Assembly: GCA_947454425.1 (NCBI GenBank)
Contig: CANGJV010000004.1
Coordinates: 1-41,681 of the forward strand
Direction of reading: 5' to 3'
Length of the DNA stretch: 41,681 bases
Source: Candidatus Nanopelagicaceae bacterium
GTDB taxonomy: Bacteria; Actinomycetota; Actinomycetes; Nanopelagicales; Nanopelagicaceae
The first letter of the stretch is position 1, and each line of letters begins with the position of its first letter. Positions 1 through 7,795 of this stretch are shown here, piece after piece. The notes under the pieces were generated by a model, which was not told where the DNA came from, made no database searches, and worked only from the letters and a program-made list of their open reading frames with translations. A program made the translations under genes and the position numbers.

Positions 1-12
1 AGGGAGAATAAA

Positions 13-1599
13 ATGAAGAAGTTAATCGCCACAGTATTGATTGCATCATTCCCGTTATTGAGCGCGGTGTCGATGGAGTCGTCCCATGCTGCAGTAAGCG
101 AGAGCGCATCTGTAACCATGCGCTTAGTCAGCCCCGCATTCTCTTCTCCCGATGGCGTACCTTCTAATTACGTAGATTTCAGCTCTGACCCAATCCAAAA
201 TAACTGGGCAAAGTACTACGGCCCTGGTCTTAAAGTTTATTACCGCTACTTTGATGTTGCTAGCGCTTTAACATTTAAGTGGCGCGTCACCGATACAACA
301 TCTGGATCTCCTCTTCCAAAGCAGCCAGTCTGGATGATTGTAAATAAGAACTACGGTGGAAAGCAGCTGGCAACATTTACCTACAAGGTAAACGGCGAAC
401 TGAAGACAATCGCTGCCCTCACCACAGATACAGGTGAGACACAGATTCCAGGTGAGACTGATGCTGATGGTTTTGTAACCTTTGAAATTCTTAATACCAA
501 TACATCTGAGCAAGCTGAGCCAGTTCCACCAGCTCTCAATCGAGAGCAACCAATCGGGACTCCGGCGCTGCTCTCACAAATTACTTTGACAACCCATCAA
601 CTCGGTGGCGCTACCGGTGGTGGCGACAATGGCGCTCTCGATGAAGAACTCGAGAACAAGGACCTCATCTGGGCTCACTTTGTAAAGTCTGCAGGTGGCA
701 CAACCCCTGTAGTAACGACTCCGGCGGTAGAAGTAAAAGATGTAACGATTCGTCTTCTGGAACCGGTCATGAGCAAAGATTCCAATGGAGATCCTGTTAA
801 CTACGCAGATTACTCATTCGACGCTAAGGCCAATGGCTGGGAGAAGTATTACGGCGCCGGAGTTGGCGTCTACTACCGCTACTTCCAGCCTGGTTCAACT
901 TTCACAACTAAGTGGAAGTTAACTGATTCAAAGAGTAAGGCCCCGCTAGCTAATCAAGATATCTGGTTAGTGATCAATAAGAATTACGGTGGAACTCAAT
1001 TAGGTTCATTTACTGCCACCTACAACGGAGTCGAGACTGTCGCTAAGGCGAGCAAGTCAGATACTGGCGAGACTCAGGTTCAAGGCAAAACAGATAGCAA
1101 TGGCGAAGTTGTATTTACTCTCAAGAATACAAATGCCCTCTCAGAGGCAGAGGCTTCTCCACCAGCGCTCAATCTTGCGCAGCCAGAGGGTGCAAAGTTG
1201 CTCTTCTCAAGTATCACTGTGACAACACATATCCCTGAGACCAAAGAGTCAAAGGACTTCCTTTGGGCACATATCGCTGAAGCAATTAAGGTTGCAATTC
1301 CAGTTAATAAAGTTGCGCCAAAGATTTCTGGCACTGCAAAGGTTGGACAGACGCTCAAGCTCAATGCAGGCACTTGGTCTGATACATCTAATGTAAAAAT
1401 TCAGTGGTTCGCTTGTAAGGCTAAGGCTGCTGCAGCAAACGCTGTTCCAGCAGGCTGTAAGGCAATCGCGGGTGCTACTAGTGCAACTCTTAAGATTGCA
1501 GCAACAAGTAAGAACTCATTTATCGTGGCACAGGTAAAGTCTTCTAACGCTGCAGGATCTGCCGAGAAAATCACCGCTTCTACAGTCAAGGTTGGATGA
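13..1599 (+). CDS. Exported protein with two copies of an unrecognised ~185-residue domain and a C-terminal Ig-like domain
   Basis: A Sec signal peptide spans about residues 1-27 (MKK, hydrophobic core, then SSHAA). Two tandem copies of one domain follow, at about 33-225 and 243-424. Both carry the same landmarks: N/GW-x-KYYG, VYYRYF, K-W-x-(V/L)TD, NKNYGG, DTGETQ, G-x-TD-x-(D/N)G-x-V-x-F, PPALN and a closing (I/L)WAH. The TD-x-NG-x-V-x-F element resembles bacterial Ig-like beta-sandwiches. Residues 434-527 form a different Ig-like module (APKISGTAKVGQTLKLNAGTW, QWFAC, IAGATSATLKI) of a kind common in actinobacterial surface proteins. AGGGAG at 1-6 is a good ribosome binding site for this ATG. 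The stop overlaps the start of the downstream GH16 gene by 4 bases, so the two are probably translated together. A role in cell-surface or glycan binding is inferred; no catalytic motif is visible. Confidence 0.85.
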   Translation: MKKLIATVLIASFPLLSAVSMESSHAAVSESASVTMRLVSPAFSSPDGVPSNYVDFSSDPIQNNWAKYYGPGLKVYYRYFDVASALTFKWRVTDTTSGSPLPKQPVWMIVNKNYGGKQLATFTYKVNGELKTIAALTTDTGETQIPGETDADGFVTFEILNTNTSEQAEPVPPALNREQPIGTPALLSQITLTTHQLGGATGGGDNGALDEELENKDLIWAHFVKSAGGTTPVVTTPAVEVKDVTIRLLEPVMSKDSNGDPVNYADYSFDAKANGWEKYYGAGVGVYYRYFQPGSTFTTKWKLTDSKSKAPLANQDIWLVINKNYGGTQLGSFTATYNGVETVAKASKSDTGETQVQGKTDSNGEVVFTLKNTNALSEAEASPPALNLAQPEGAKLLFSSITVTTHIPETKESKDFLWAHIAEAIKVAIPVNKVAPKISGTAKVGQTLKLNAGTWSDTSNVKIQWFACKAKAAAANAVPAGCKAIAGATSATLKIAATSKNSFIVAQVKSSNAAGSAEKITASTVKVG

Positions 1600-3233
1600 A
1601 CTTAAAAAGGTTTATCACTAGCGTTGCTGTACTCGCACTGCCATTTATTCTCTTAAGCAGCGGGTATTCGGCTGTAAAGGTTTCGCCGGGGGCTAAATGC
1701 TCAAAGGTTGGCCTTACCGCGACTCAAGCTGGGAAGAAGTACATCTGCGCAAAGGTTGGTAAAACTCTTCAATGGAGTTACCGCACCCCGGCGCCTGTGA
1801 TTACTGCTCCCCCTGTTCTTGTACCTGTAACCCCTGTTCCGCCGCTCAAAAGCGTTCGAGTCAGTATGAGAATTCAGGCTCCTACAATTGAGAGAAATGC
1901 CGATGGCACTCCAAAGAATTTCTATGACTTCTCTGCCAGCTCTAGAAATTCTGACTGGGCTATCTACTATGGCCCGCAACTCAATACATACCAAAGAAAC
2001 TTTGCCGCCGGTGAAACTTTTACAATCATTTGGAAGGTCACTGATGCAGATCTAGGAGTTCCTTTAGCAAACGAGAAAGTTTGGCTACTGGTAAATGGAA
2101 ATAGCGCTGGAAAACAGTTTGCAACCTTCTCTTATCAATTACAAGGTAAATCCGCGCTGGTTGCACCCCACAATAATTCAGGTAGCGGCGAGACTCAGAT
2201 TGCAGGAGTTACTGACTCGGCTGGCTTAGTTACTTTTACTCTTCGAAACCTCAACTACGGGACGACCGCAGATACTTGTTGCGCATCGGGAAGCTTCAAT
2301 CCGAATGTGCTCAACGCATTTTCAAATATCTCACTTACGACTAAACGTGACTACAAGAATGAAAATAGAGATTTCTTATGGGCAGATTTCGTCAACTCCA
2401 CAGGAAGTGCTGGACCAGAATATAAATTAATCTGGTCAGATGAATTCTCTGGTGGCGCAGGATCTGGAATTAATTCCAAGTTTTGGACGGGCCGTTACTG
2501 TGGGCAATCGCAAAGCAATGGTGGCGGAACTTGCCACAATAATGAATCACAGTACTTCACGCCTTCCGCGATTGCTCTCGATGGCAGTACCCAAGGAAAT
2601 GCAGTCATCACGGCTACTCGACTAACTGATAAACCTCTCAATGCAGGTGCATGTTTGAACGCGACTAACAATTGTCCATTTACGAGTGGTCGCTTTGACA
2701 CTCAAGGAAAAGTTTCTTTCCTCTACGGAAAGATTGAAGCCCGCATCAAAATGCCTGCAGGATCAGGTAATTGGGCTGCATTTTGGGCTTTAGGAAATAG
2801 CATCACAACCTCTGGCTGGCCTGTCTCGGGAGAGTTAGATATCGCCGAGCAATGGAGATTTCAGCCAACCCGGAACTCTGGCGCTATTCACTATTCCACC
2901 GGTGCCGATGGCTGTTGCGATAACCACACCTACGACGTCAGCGAAGTATATGGCCCTGATTATTCGTCAGATTTTCACACTTACTCGATGACTTGGTTGC
3001 CAAACTCTGTCACCTTCGCAGTCGACGGAGTGACTTTTTTAACCGAAACTTCGCTCACTGTGAGAACGACATTATGGCCTTTTAATCAACCAATCTTTTT
3101 GATCTTCAATAATGCAATCAGTGATCAAAACTCCAACTTCAATAAGTGGAGTGGCTGGAGCAGCTCCACCATGTCTATTGATTACGTCCGTGCCTACTCC
3201 ATTAATGGAATAGGTGCAGTAACTTTCCCTTAA
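1596..3233 (+). CDS. Secreted GH16 glycoside hydrolase (beta-glucanase/laminarinase-like) with N-terminal copy of the domain shared with the upstream gene
   Basis: A signal peptide (about 1-26) is followed by a short Cys/Lys module (residues 31-62, with GAKCSKVG, KKYICAKVG and LQW), a Pro/Val linker, and one copy of the upstream protein's domain at about 86-268 (SDWAIYYGP, WKVTD, GETQIAGVTDSAG, FLWADFV). The GH16 fold starts at about residue 276 (LIWSDEFSG) and runs to the end. The signature GELDIAEQW gives nucleophile Glu413, Asp415 and acid/base Glu418, so the hydrolase looks active. GH16 enzymes cut beta-1,3 or beta-1,3/1,4 glucans and related polysaccharides; the substrate here is unknown. 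ATG overlaps the previous stop (ATGA), implying translational coupling. The stop overlaps the convergent Bax-inhibitor gene by 4 bases. Planktonic algal glucan is a plausible but unproven substrate. Confidence 0.9.
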   Translation: MNLKRFITSVAVLALPFILLSSGYSAVKVSPGAKCSKVGLTATQAGKKYICAKVGKTLQWSYRTPAPVITAPPVLVPVTPVPPLKSVRVSMRIQAPTIERNADGTPKNFYDFSASSRNSDWAIYYGPQLNTYQRNFAAGETFTIIWKVTDADLGVPLANEKVWLLVNGNSAGKQFATFSYQLQGKSALVAPHNNSGSGETQIAGVTDSAGLVTFTLRNLNYGTTADTCCASGSFNPNVLNAFSNISLTTKRDYKNENRDFLWADFVNSTGSAGPEYKLIWSDEFSGGAGSGINSKFWTGRYCGQSQSNGGGTCHNNESQYFTPSAIALDGSTQGNAVITATRLTDKPLNAGACLNATNNCPFTSGRFDTQGKVSFLYGKIEARIKMPAGSGNWAAFWALGNSITTSGWPVSGELDIAEQWRFQPTRNSGAIHYSTGADGCCDNHTYDVSEVYGPDYSSDFHTYSMTWLPNSVTFAVDGVTFLTETSLTVRTTLWPFNQPIFLIFNNAISDQNSNFNKWSGWSSSTMSIDYVRAYSINGIGAVTFP

Positions 3234-3979
3234 TCACGACCGCGCAAGATTGAGATAAGTCGCAAGACCTCCATATAGAGCCATACGAGTGTGACCATGA
3301 GGCCAAAAGCGCATCGCCATGACTCTTCTGCCGGCACCTTTGCAGCTACCGCTTTCTGAATCTGATCAAGGTCCATTGCGATAAACATTGATGCAAGCAG
3401 CACGCCACCGATTGCAATGATTGTTCCGAGACCGCCTGATGGGAAGCTATTTGTGAGCATTACAAAGATTCCAAAGACAAAGTAACCAATCAGAGAACCC
3501 ATGAGGACTCGTGTGAACTTTGGTGTGACTCGAATCTTGCCGCTCTTATATGCAATAAGAACACCTATGAAAGCACATGCAGTTGCAACAACTGCCTGTC
3601 CAACGATGCCTTGGTATTGCTGCTCATACATCCAACTGATTGTTCCGAGTGCTAATCCTTGAGCAGCTGCATATGCAATTACTAGCGCAGGGCGGATCTT
3701 CTTTGAAAATGAGTTAACCATGGCGAGAATCAATCCGCCGAAAAGACCAACGAGGGCCAATGTGGTGTTCTGGGCGCGCCAAGCAAATGCGCCGACACCG
3801 ACGAGAACTGCAAAGAGGGCTGCCGTCTTGATGATTACATCATCGATTGACATCGGTGCTGAGTTTGGACGAGACTCAAGTGTTGTTGCTCCTTGAGCTG
3901 GAACTTCACGGCCATCTAGAACGGCTGGGTTGATACGAGCAAAACCGCGGCCGGTAAGGACTGGGTTAGAACTGCGCAT
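3230..3979 (-). CDS. Bax inhibitor-1/YccA family integral membrane protein
   Basis: The protein has a soluble N-terminus of about 45 residues (RSSNPVLTGRGFARINPA is typical of the actinobacterial members) followed by about seven hydrophobic segments. The last helices (GTIIAIGGVLLASMFIAMDL, then LVWLYMEVLRLISILRGRD) match the BI-1/YccA family ending. Length (249 aa) is normal for the group. Family members are membrane proteins linked to ion (calcium/proton) leak or to membrane-protease modulation; the function in actinobacteria is not established. The ATG is preceded by AGGAGAG. It is convergent with the GH16 gene and shares 4 bases at the stops. The 95-nt leader carries a small hairpin just before the ribosome binding site. 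Confidence 0.88.
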   Translation of the reverse strand: MRSSNPVLTGRGFARINPAVLDGREVPAQGATTLESRPNSAPMSIDDVIIKTAALFAVLVGVGAFAWRAQNTTLALVGLFGGLILAMVNSFSKKIRPALVIAYAAAQGLALGTISWMYEQQYQGIVGQAVVATACAFIGVLIAYKSGKIRVTPKFTRVLMGSLIGYFVFGIFVMLTNSFPSGGLGTIIAIGGVLLASMFIAMDLDQIQKAVAAKVPAEESWRCAFGLMVTLVWLYMEVLRLISILRGRD

Positions 3980-3996
3980 TAATCTCTCCTTTTATA

Positions 3997-4017
3997 TGCG
4001 GGAAACGCCTCCCCGCA
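3997..4017 (-). promoter_or_regulatory. Small hairpin in the leader of the Bax-inhibitor gene
   Basis: TGCGGG and CCCGCA form a 6-bp stem with a 9-nt loop, ending about 18 nt before the ATG and just before the AGGAGAG ribosome binding site. A TATATT sequence just upstream could be the -10 element. There is no T-run on either strand, so it is not an obvious terminator. Role unknown. Confidence 0.35.
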
Positions 4018-4074
4018 GCAAATATAACTGATAGCTGGCCAATCTTATTCCCAATATTAATTGCAAAAAGGTTG

Positions 4075-4500
4075 TTAGCAGAGATCCACTAGCAAGTCTT
4101 TTGCAGCATTTCGGCTATCTTGAATCTCGCCCAAGTTGCTTAAAACTTCGTCCGCACTCATCTTTGCAAATTCATCAAATTTTAATCGAGCTTCTCTAAT
4201 ATTTTTCGCCAATTCTGAGATGGTCTTGTTCTTAGAATCTTCACCTAAAATGGAAAATTTTGTTTCAAAGCCATAGGCGGCATTCAACTGAAAGACTAAT
4301 TTATCGAGAGTTATTGAAATGCCCTGGCCATCGTTGGCCTCTAATTCCCCATCTAAATCTTCAAGAAGATTCTTGACTCCACATTTGACTGTCTCGTTGA
4401 TTTCAGGTTTCTCTTTAAAAAATAGAATGTGGAACTTTGAATCAACTAGAAAGAAGCCAGCGCTGACTATCGCAACCAGCAACGCTGCTTTTAGCTTCAC
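4075..4500 (-). CDS. Small exported or membrane-anchored protein of unknown function
   Basis: This 141-residue protein was not recognised. The first ~20 residues (KLKAALLVAIVSAGFFLVD) are a signal peptide or signal anchor with no clear cleavage site. The rest is acidic, probably helical, and rich in Glu, Asp, Lys and Ala, with two cysteines (in VKCGVKNLL and at the C-terminal residue). The start is GTG and abuts the stop of the upstream 405-residue gene with no spacer and no Shine-Dalgarno, so translation probably depends on reinitiation. Together the two genes look like one transcription unit for a pair of exported proteins. The function cannot be inferred. Confidence 0.65.
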   Translation of the reverse strand: MKLKAALLVAIVSAGFFLVDSKFHILFFKEKPEINETVKCGVKNLLEDLDGELEANDGQGISITLDKLVFQLNAAYGFETKFSILGEDSKNKTISELAKNIREARLKFDEFAKMSADEVLSNLGEIQDSRNAAKDLLVDLC

Positions 4501-5718
4501 TTATGGAGTGTCTTCAGTATATGGAACGTCTGAATATGTCCACATCTCAAAGAAATTCCGGATTGGAACTAGGCGACTTACTTGGTCTCCATAAGGGGTA
4601 AGCGAACCTATAGATGAATTATTTTGCAAGCTTCCATCTACGCTGAAGAATACGATGGAATTTGGTCCGCTGCCGTAAGGCATAAAGTAACCGGAATTTC
4701 CGTCAAAACCTAAGATGGTTCCTTCGGTACCCTCATTAGGATCAGTAGAACCAGAGAAGGAGAGAATGTTTTCGCTGCCAATATAAACAATTAATTTCCA
4801 ACGAGAATCACTAGGACGTCCAGCGTCGTAAACAAATTTCGCTGTTATTAGGTTTGATATTTGAGATCGGGTAAGTCCCGATGTTCCAATTTGGTTATTG
4901 AAATTATCAAGGTCTTCACTAGGGATATTTGCAATCCAATCACGTGCTGTAAAATATCCAGCGCAACCCATATCGCAACTTCCAGAGAAATTTCCACCTG
5001 GTAAAGCATCTTGGATATCAAAACCTCGCTCGAGGACACCTGATTCGATGAGAATTCCTAATTGAGATGTGGTCAGAATTCGATTTGCTAGAAGATGTGC
5101 ATCATATGTTTCTACCGTAATGCTTTTTACTGATTCTGCATTGGCGAGTGCGGTACGAACAATAGGTTGGGCATTGCTCGTCAAGTTTATTGTGAATGAG
5201 GTATTAGTAAGGTCTCTTCCTGGATCCCCCACATTGCCATCATTGACTATATCGTCACCGTCTGTTCCGCCACTTAACCAGCTAAAAACACCAGCGTTAT
5301 TGTAAATTTCAATTGAAGTGAAATCTTGATCTACTGAAGTGTCGTAATTTGTATAATTAAAAAGATTGAGCAGCCCACTATCGCCGTAAGCTCTTATCGT
5401 AAAAGTCTTACCTGAACATTTATCGGAAGAGCTATCAATCCCGCTTACCTTCAGCGAGGTAAGAAGACTCGAACCGGCGCCCACCTGATTGATAAAAGTT
5501 GAATAAGGGGTAATTGTAATTTGATTATCGCAGGCAACTATTCTTGTTACACCTTGACCAAATTCAACTGGTGCGCCTGAGTTCAAACTGATGTTTCCTG
5601 CAAAGGTCGTTCCAAAAGCGCCTAACCCAAGTAAGGCGAAGGCAGTGACTACATATTTGAGTTTGCCGGTTCTGCGCCCCAAATCAGCAGCGAAAGACTT
5701 TAACTTCGATAGAGGCAT
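4501..5718 (-). CDS. Exported protein of unknown function with N-terminal signal anchor
   Basis: A basic N-terminus (KLKSFAADLGRRTGKLK) precedes a hydrophobic segment at about residues 22-41 (YVVTAFALLGLGAFGTTFAG), then GNISLNSGAPVEFGQGV, which looks like the start of the mature protein. The first ~150 mature residues are beta-rich, with two cysteines (VACDNQITITPYS and DKCSGKTFTIRAYG) likely to form a disulfide. A further Cys pair (SGSCDMGCAGYF) sits mid-protein. The C-terminal half is rich in Gly, Ser, Asn and aromatics. I recall similar N-termini in other actinobacterial surface proteins but name no family. The frame extends 8 codons upstream to a TTG; I chose the ATG giving MPLSKLK because neither start has a strong ribosome binding site and TTG is rarer. 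It abuts the downstream 141-residue gene. Confidence 0.72.
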   Translation of the reverse strand: MPLSKLKSFAADLGRRTGKLKYVVTAFALLGLGAFGTTFAGNISLNSGAPVEFGQGVTRIVACDNQITITPYSTFINQVGAGSSLLTSLKVSGIDSSSDKCSGKTFTIRAYGDSGLLNLFNYTNYDTSVDQDFTSIEIYNNAGVFSWLSGGTDGDDIVNDGNVGDPGRDLTNTSFTINLTSNAQPIVRTALANAESVKSITVETYDAHLLANRILTTSQLGILIESGVLERGFDIQDALPGGNFSGSCDMGCAGYFTARDWIANIPSEDLDNFNNQIGTSGLTRSQISNLITAKFVYDAGRPSDSRWKLIVYIGSENILSFSGSTDPNEGTEGTILGFDGNSGYFMPYGSGPNSIVFFSVDGSLQNNSSIGSLTPYGDQVSRLVPIRNFFEMWTYSDVPYTEDTP

Positions 5719-5823
5719 AGGGGTAACTCTAGCGTTGTTCAATCGGTATAGATAGCGGACCTCGGAAGAGATAACTGCTTTTGGGGCCGTAAAAAATGAA
5801 CATATTGGCGCTCATATAGGGCA

Positions 5824-5857
5824 CAAAAAACACCTGAAGCATTAAAGTTCCCAGGTC
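5824..5857 (-). terminator. Probable intrinsic terminator of the 579-residue exported-protein gene
   Basis: On the minus strand, shortly after the stop at 5868, ACCTG and CAGGT form a stem extended by AA/TT around a 2-nt bulge, followed directly by a run of six T. It separates the 579-residue gene from the 405-residue gene downstream. Confidence 0.65.
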
Positions 5858-5867
5858 AGAGGATGGG

Positions 5868-7607
5868 CTATTTCTTCTTATATCCCGCAGGACATTTAGG
5901 GCTTACTGCGGTGACTTTCTTAGTTAATTTTCCTTTCACGCAGGTAATGGTTAAACGGTCGGCAACTTTCACTTGTGGAAGAACTTTGCTTCCCAAAGAA
6001 ACACTGATGCTATTGGTGCTGTAGTGAAAACCAGATGCAGAGAAATTAACCTGACCATCTGACTTTCCTACTGAAGTTACGGCTATCTGTTTTTCCCCAT
6101 TAGCGTCAACAATGGAAATTGATGCATCGGCACCTAATTCTGAGGCTCCCCAAATGCACTTAGCGACATCATCGGAAATGCTTAAATTATAATTTCCAAG
6201 ATTTACATCTCCATTTTGCTTAAAATGAGTGCTGGCAATCTGGAAGTTTAATTTTCCGTTTGATTCTAATTTAGGCGGGCCTTGTACGAAAACTGTCGCA
6301 TTAGTTGAAATCAAACCACTAAACGACGGACTCGAGTTCATCTTAGACTTACATTTTGCTACCCAAGAGTCTCCAGAGTCTTCCAATGCGATAACAGAGA
6401 AATCCCAAAGAGTCTGCTCAATTGTTAAAGATGGATCGATGTATTTTTCAGTTGTTTTCCATTGATTTATAGATTCCCAGCCGGCCCCATTCCAGCTTTC
6501 TCCACCGCTATAATTGGTATCAATTCCCCAGTTTCGTTTCAAGTCTTCCAACCAATTTGCACCGTATTTTCCCTCGTCAAATGCTTTCTTGTGGGGACTC
6601 CCAGAAAACCAACTGTTGAAACCCTCTAATGTATGAGGAATGCGAGTGACACCTGCTTGTACTGCTGTTGGATATCCCTGGAATATCACCAAGGTTGGTT
6701 TTCCTTTACCTAATGACTTTGAATATACTCTGGAATCTTTGGTTCTGGACGTCACCCAATTAGCTAAATCTTTTTCTGTAAAGCTAGGCGATAGTTGCGT
6801 ATTAATCCGATACGAGACATTTTCGTCGAATTTGGTTTTTACCAAACAATAGTCATAAATTCCAGTATCAGGATTTGAGCGATTTAATGGGTGAAAATTA
6901 TTTCCTTGGAAAAAAGAGTCCCCGTATCCTGTGCGAGCACACCATGTCTCATCAGGATCCATCCCCGAGTACTGACTAGCATCTGAGACGGAAACCTCTG
7001 CGACTGGGGTTAGATTTAGGTTGAATTGGGTGTACCAGTGAAAGAGGGCGTCGTAACCGATAGATACAGAAGCTAAATATTTCTTACTGCCAGATTTTGT
7101 CTTAATTTCCCAAATGCTGCTTCTTGCAGAATCCAAGGGCCAGTTGCTGTCTCTTTTAGAATCGACATCACCACTGGCCCAATCCACATATCTATCTCGG
7201 TTGGATGTCTTAAAAGGCAACGTGGTTACGGGAAGATAATAAAGAAATTGCGCCTGAGACCAAAGTGAATCTTCCTCGCTCTTGAATTCTAAAGAACTAA
7301 TACAACGTTCCGTGATTTGTGTACTGCATTTTGGAAATACTGCCCTTGCCCAGTTCAAACTTGGAGAATTGGAATCAAATATCTCGGAGCTAGCTAAATT
7401 TGTGAACTCTGGATGTGGAGGTGTTTTCCATTGACCAACCCAGGTCAGTTGAAAGTATCCAGGAATCAAAGGCGCGTTATATGCAGGTGGCGAAAGATGA
7501 GGAGAGGTCGGAACTTCGGCTTCTGAGGTCGATGGGATCAGTAGAGTGGCAATTGCCAGGACGAAAATGGATGCACGCCTCATGGGTAGATGATAACGAA
7601 CGCGCAT
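5868..7607 (-). CDS. Large exported protein of unknown function with C-terminal Cys-Lys tail module
   Basis: A signal peptide is clear (basic MRRASIFVLAIATLLIPSTS, then EAEV). The mature protein is about 550 residues, rich in Trp, Tyr, Ser and Asn, with no catalytic motif I recognise. The C-terminal 27 residues form a distinct module: LTITCVKGKLTKKV, then SPKCPAGYKKK at the very end, with two cysteines and a strongly basic tail. The open frame runs back across the tRNA-Leu gene, so the real start must be later: ATG 7607, only 4 nt after the mature tRNA 3' end, or ATG 7583 (MRRASIF). Neither has a Shine-Dalgarno sequence. The gene probably shares the tRNA promoter and is freed by tRNA 3' processing. 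A surface or wall-associated role is inferred from the signal peptide and tail only. Confidence 0.75.
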   Translation of the reverse strand: MRVRYHLPMRRASIFVLAIATLLIPSTSEAEVPTSPHLSPPAYNAPLIPGYFQLTWVGQWKTPPHPEFTNLASSEIFDSNSPSLNWARAVFPKCSTQITERCISSLEFKSEEDSLWSQAQFLYYLPVTTLPFKTSNRDRYVDWASGDVDSKRDSNWPLDSARSSIWEIKTKSGSKKYLASVSIGYDALFHWYTQFNLNLTPVAEVSVSDASQYSGMDPDETWCARTGYGDSFFQGNNFHPLNRSNPDTGIYDYCLVKTKFDENVSYRINTQLSPSFTEKDLANWVTSRTKDSRVYSKSLGKGKPTLVIFQGYPTAVQAGVTRIPHTLEGFNSWFSGSPHKKAFDEGKYGANWLEDLKRNWGIDTNYSGGESWNGAGWESINQWKTTEKYIDPSLTIEQTLWDFSVIALEDSGDSWVAKCKSKMNSSPSFSGLISTNATVFVQGPPKLESNGKLNFQIASTHFKQNGDVNLGNYNLSISDDVAKCIWGASELGADASISIVDANGEKQIAVTSVGKSDGQVNFSASGFHYSTNSISVSLGSKVLPQVKVADRLTITCVKGKLTKKVTAVSPKCPAGYKKK

Positions 7608-7611
7608 AAAG

Positions 7612-7684
7612 TGCCCCCAGTCGGACTCGAACCGACACTGGAAGGATTTTAAGTCCTCTGTCTCTGCCATTGGACTATGGGGGC
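7612..7684 (-). tRNA. tRNA-Leu (anticodon UAA), short variable loop
   Basis: A cloverleaf folds on the minus strand: acceptor GCCCCCA/TGGGGGC, anticodon stem GAGGA/TCCTT around loop CTTAAAA (anticodon TAA), and T arm GTCGG-TTCGAGT-CCGAC. The discriminator is A and CCA is not encoded. The variable loop has 5 nt (CCAGT), whereas bacterial tRNA-Leu normally has a long arm. The D stem has only about three good pairs. The anticodon arm resembles other UUA-reading leucine tRNAs. The downstream exported-protein gene begins 4 nt after the discriminator base. Confidence 0.85.
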
Positions 7685-7696
7685 CAATGAGAGTGA

Positions 7697-7724
7697 ATTC
7701 TACTAGTTACTTCAGCGATTCAAA
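7697..7724 (-). promoter_or_regulatory. Probable promoter of tRNA-Leu and the following gene
   Basis: On the minus strand, TAGAAT (7697-7702) fits a -10 element and TTTGAA (7719-7724) a -35 element, with 16 nt between. The -10 ends 12 nt before the tRNA 5' end, a normal distance for a short precursor leader. Confidence 0.5.
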
Positions 7725-7742
7725 ATCACGATAGCGCAGAGC

Positions 7743-7777
7743 AAATCCTCACCATGAATAGATCAAAGTGAGGATTT
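7743..7777 (-). terminator. Perfect 10-bp inverted repeat, likely hairpin terminator
   Basis: AAATCCTCAC (7743-7752) and GTGAGGATTT (7768-7777) are exact reverse complements with a 15-nt loop, about 20 nt after the stop of the small exported-protein gene and before the tRNA-Leu promoter. No T-run follows the stem on the minus strand, so if it is a terminator it is of the T-less kind often proposed in actinobacteria. Confidence 0.5.
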
Positions 7778-7795
7778 ACCTGAAAAGACTGGACT

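Noticed and set aside
13-1599. Gene 1 as a recently duplicated mobile or phage tail protein
   Set aside because: The two internal copies are clearly diverged and the gene has a signal peptide; no phage genes are nearby.
7608-7670. N-terminal extension of the 579-residue exported protein across tRNA-Leu
   Set aside because: The extra 21 codons are the tRNA gene itself and would place the signal peptide inside the protein.
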